Assembly: GCA_964017155.1 (NCBI GenBank)
Contig: OZ024861.1
Location: 31,774,377-31,838,376, forward strand
Direction: 5' to 3'
Origin: Oasisia sp. SBJ-2009
Taxonomy: Eukaryota > Annelida > Polychaeta > Sabellida > Siboglinidae
DNA: 64,000 nucleotides
This document shows positions 61,031 through 64,000 of the stretch, in pieces. Made by a program: the position numbers and the translations under genes. Each line of letters opens with the position of its first letter. The stretch's first letter is position 1. The notes beneath the pieces were generated by a model, which was not told the DNA's origin, made no database searches, and saw only the letters and a program-made list of their open reading frames with translations.

Positions 61031-62097
61031 CGCAAGCAAAGAGGGGTATGTGTACACACATCATTGTCATTGGTTGAAAAAATGTATGATAAGATAGCCA
61101 CATTTCAACACTTCTGTCCACTGGAAAAATCAATGACCAAAAGTGTCGCTTAACATAATTTTTTTATAACTTTCTGCCGTGAACCTTTCGTTTTGCATAT
61201 TATTTTTACTCCTCAATGTGCAGTACTTTTAATGTAAAATTCCACTGCTGAGCCACACAGGTATGTTGATATTGGCACTTAACACTGAGGCTAAGCAGAG
61301 TTTGCTTTTCCCTCCAAATAAAGATCTGCTCAAGTGTAGACTGCAAGAATTTGTGTCGAATTTACTTTGATGTTGAAAGGGCTAAGAGGATCTGTGCCTG
61401 GACAAATCAGGTGTTTTATTTGCACCTCTTTAAGGAGCCCCATGTGATCTTTAGAGCGGTCTTATAATGTGAGGATTTAATGTGTCACAATGGAGTATGC
61501 CTTGCATGTTTCAACATGTACAGCTTTCGCTTTTGCAAACATGTTGTATGCCTGACTAGATAATGATGGTGTGTCACCATAAAAGCAAACGACCCTTGAC
61601 ACATAAATTGGAATAATTTCTTTAATTATTTTGATGTTAGCAATTAAAAAATACTGTTGTCTGGTGGAGTATATATATTTTTACAGTGTGGGGTTCCATA
61701 AAACGCAAGGTGTAATGCATTCTCTTGCAAAGTCTTAAAGAATTCCGTCTGAAATTATCTGAAACTATAGATTTTTGTCTAAAATTGCATTTCCATTCTA
61801 AATCACCATAGCCCTAATGATGACCATCATTGACTGTAGCTCAATAATGTTATTTGCGTAATGATTGTTGTTAGGATAGTTTCTGGTGCCTTTGAGGTCA
61901 GGTTCCTAAGACTGTAGAAATGTTTTAAATATACTAATAATAATAATGATTATTATCATTATGTTGTGTTTGTGTATGATCTGGCCAGCTGAAGTGTTGC
62001 CATAGTTTGTATTCAGTCAGTTCTTCAGTCATTCATTCCAATAGTCAAGGAAGAGAGAAGGACTAGAGGACTAGAGGACTACAGGACATGGAGCAAG
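61031..62097. other. Intron interval without recognised content
   Basis: AT-rich DNA with a short ATAATAATAATGATTATTAT palindrome near 61933. Nothing else supported. Confidence 0.5.
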
Positions 62098-62244
62098 TGT
62101 AGACTAGATATTAGAACATTTCTATTTTCACAAAGAACAGTAAATGAATGGAACAGATTATCAGCTGATTGTGTAGGTGCTAATAGTGTTAATATGCTTA
62201 AAAATAATAGCGACATATACCTAAGATGGGCGGGGTACACTTAG
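62098..62244 (+). pseudogene. LINE ORF2 C-terminal fragment
   Basis: CRLDIRTFLFSQRTVNEWNR then LSADCVGANSVNMLKNNSDI and a TAG stop: the well-known 'R..FFSQRVVN.WN.LP..VV.A.SVN.FK..LD' tail of LINE reverse transcriptases. 5'-truncated, sense orientation relative to the neighbouring exons. Confidence 0.85.
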
Positions 62245-62996
62245 ATAGATAGGTTGGACTCTTGATAAGCCAAAGGGCTTCCTAGTCCACCTGCCATCTA
62301 GAGTTGAATCTCTAGGTGGCAATCTTGTTAAATATTGCTTCCTGCCAGTTCTTGACGCGTTCTTTCCAGTAGTGCATATTTTCTAGATGGCAGTTTCCAG
62401 TTGTCACATGCGTACAAGTCCCCTTATCATTAATCAACTGTGAATATTGTAATGTTTTCCATCTAACAGTCAAGGAAACTGTTACTGACACATTCTAGGT
62501 AAATGCAATTCAGTTTTGTGTCACTGAGTGCTTGTGAAACACCAGAGAGCAGTTTCAAATGATTGGGTGCTATGTGAGTGCTTTTGAAATTATTTTCGTT
62601 ATGCGCTGCTAAACTTCTTCAGTTTTCAAGAAATGAAAACCTGTGCTGTTGCCTGTGTGCTCATGTGACGACACCTAATGTCTAGTTACATAACTAATAT
62701 TACAACCATAGACATTCTACAGGACAATGCAAGTAAAATTGAAAAGAACTACAGTGTGTACTAATAAAAATTGTCTGAAATTACTACCAGGTAATACACA
62801 CCAGAAACTCATGAACAGGTATTTTTTAACTTTAGACATTTCAAAGTGCCTAAATTAGGCTCATGACAACTCACGATGTTCTTGAATGAAAAAAAATATT
62901 AGTAATATTATTTATGATAGTCTCTCTATCATTAGGTAGACACTTTTTTAGAAAAGTGAACTTATATTGACTTTGTTTAATGTTTTCTGCCCGCAG

Positions 62997-63060
62997 CGTC
63001 GGGGATGACGAAAAACCACCCTCTCCCAGTACCATTCGACAGCGGAAACTCGACCACCAG
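62997..63060 (+). CDS. Internal exon candidate, last seen before the window edge
   Basis: Acceptor TTTTCTGCCCGCAG and donor CACCAG|GTAGGT bound 64 nt. It reads (S)VGDDEKPPSPSTIRQRKLDH then Q, leaving at phase 0. The entry phase matches the exon at 60781. The Pro/Ser then Arg/Lys-rich composition suggests a disordered N-terminal region of a larger protein. Not recognised. Confidence 0.55.
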
Positions 63061-64000
63061 GTAGGTGTCACGCATCACAGTCTCCCCTGCAAAGAACCAG
63101 AACAATGTTTATAATTTTCCGTGCAAACCTTCTGTGAGTCTGTGCATCTCAAGTGTTTTATTGTCACCTCTTCAACACATTTTAAGTGCTCTTTGGAGTG
63201 TTCTCTTGTGATGCAAGAATTTGTAATGTTAGCATAATATTTAACTTGCAGCTTAATCCCAGAATCCTGACGGCCAGAAGGTTGGCACGTTCCATGCAAG
63301 CAGTCAAACGATAGTAATTGTTATCCATGCAAAGACTCAATGGTATATTGACTCCCTCAGTTCTTTCAAGAAGCAACTGAAGACATTTCTGTTTAAAAGA
63401 GCGTTTTCACTTTAAAAGAATTTTTTTATAATATCCGAACATTTTTAATATGTACTATTTATCAACTATTATTTATTATTATTATTTATTTATAGTGAAT
63501 TTTTTACTGATCTATTTATTTTACAACTACGTCTCTATTTTTTATTTTAAGGTAATCTGTATATTCATGTAAAGTGTAATGCGTCTCTAATGGTTTTATT
63601 GCTAGAGATATGGCGTAAACAAATACTGTTATTTATTATTATGTATATATTTCTTTTTTCATTAGTAGTTTGGGGATCAATACAAATATCATTATTCTGT
63701 AACAAAAACGCAAGATGTGGGACATCAATTCTATCAGACGTGAACTATACAAAGTGCACAATGCCACGATAAACAGAAACCATATGAGTGGTGAATAGTG
63801 GCGTACTCGGACTTGTCCTGATGAAAGTCAGTAATTCGTATAATCTCCTGACTCTGTTGACTGCTGCTGGGATCAACACGGTTCATTGTTAGCTCGGCAG
63901 AGAGATCCCTATGGATACGCATGCCACTGCCAGTGTGCAAATTCGGCTAATTCGCGTCTCTAGAGCTGTCGCGTTGGGAAGCTGTTAGCAGTTGATTGGA
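63061..64000. other. Right end of the window
   Basis: Contains a LINE tail (63341-63415) and AT-rich DNA. The continuation of the gene with the exon at 62997 should lie to the right. Confidence 0.5.
63341..63415 (+). pseudogene. LINE ORF2 C-terminal fragment
   Basis: WYIDSLSSFKKQLKTFLFKR then AFSL and TAA, matching the 'SL.SFKK.LKT.LF..AF' end of jockey/CR1-type reverse transcriptases, followed by a TATTTATTATTATTATTTAT-type 3' region. Confidence 0.75.

Noticed and set aside
63252..63317. Possible terminal exon (LNPRILTARRLARSMQAVKR, stop) after the donor at 63061
   Set aside because: Phase fits, but it adjoins a LINE tail and the peptide is unrecognised, so chance is likely.

Overview
This is a eukaryotic (metazoan) genomic window. 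The evidence is short exons bounded by GT-AG introns, LINE fragments, tRNA-derived SINEs, TIR transposons, and long AT, AC and GT dinucleotide arrays. There are no bacterial operons and no CRISPR array. The repeat style and the two recognised genes fit an invertebrate, perhaps a mollusc or other marine lophotrochozoan. That placement is an inference from style, not from a diagnostic sequence.

Genes (all on the + strand). (1) The 3' part of a 2-oxoglutarate/Fe(II) oxygenase of isopenicillin-N-synthase-like type: three exons in 1381-2601, with its 5' exons to the left of the window. (2) A complete PIH1D1 gene, the client adaptor of the R2TP co-chaperone: ten coding exons from 8532 to 19885, 299 codons, every junction phase-consistent. 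(3) Two unrecognised exon candidates at 35941-36010 and 38080-38193. (4) A probable gene starting in the window and running off the right edge: two alternative first coding exons (46039-46061 and 54217-54251) ending in the same phase, followed by exons at 60781-60831 and 62997-63060. I do not recognise its family.

Most of the remaining DNA is repeats. From left to right: dinucleotide and tetranucleotide arrays (0-8.4 kb); a foldback element with arms made of tandem GGACAAAACCCCC units (7.05-7.91 kb); decayed LINE, MITE and SINE copies in the PIH1D1 introns; a 5.35 kb composite bounded by inverted CCCAGCAAACA ends and packed with AACGTT- and TGACGTCA-rich arrays (22.1-27.5 kb); a non-autonomous hAT-type element with a perfect 8 bp target duplication (33.2-34.4 kb); a full-length tRNA-derived SINE (35.0 kb); a 2.8 kb, 41 bp-unit minisatellite with higher-order structure (40.9-43.7 kb); an 829 bp TIR element with a 6 bp target duplication (44.95-45.78 kb); a TTAA-flanked transposon (47.28-51.38 kb) interrupted by a 5'-truncated LINE; and a 15 bp-unit minisatellite (60.0-60.7 kb) carrying an E-box in every copy directly upstream of an exon.

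The very long open frames over the two minisatellites are by-products of stop-free repeat units, not genes. I found no convincing new multi-gene system. The most unusual items are the foldback element, the composite CCCAGCAAACA region, the nested TTAA/LINE locus with a fused reading frame, and the two minisatellites.
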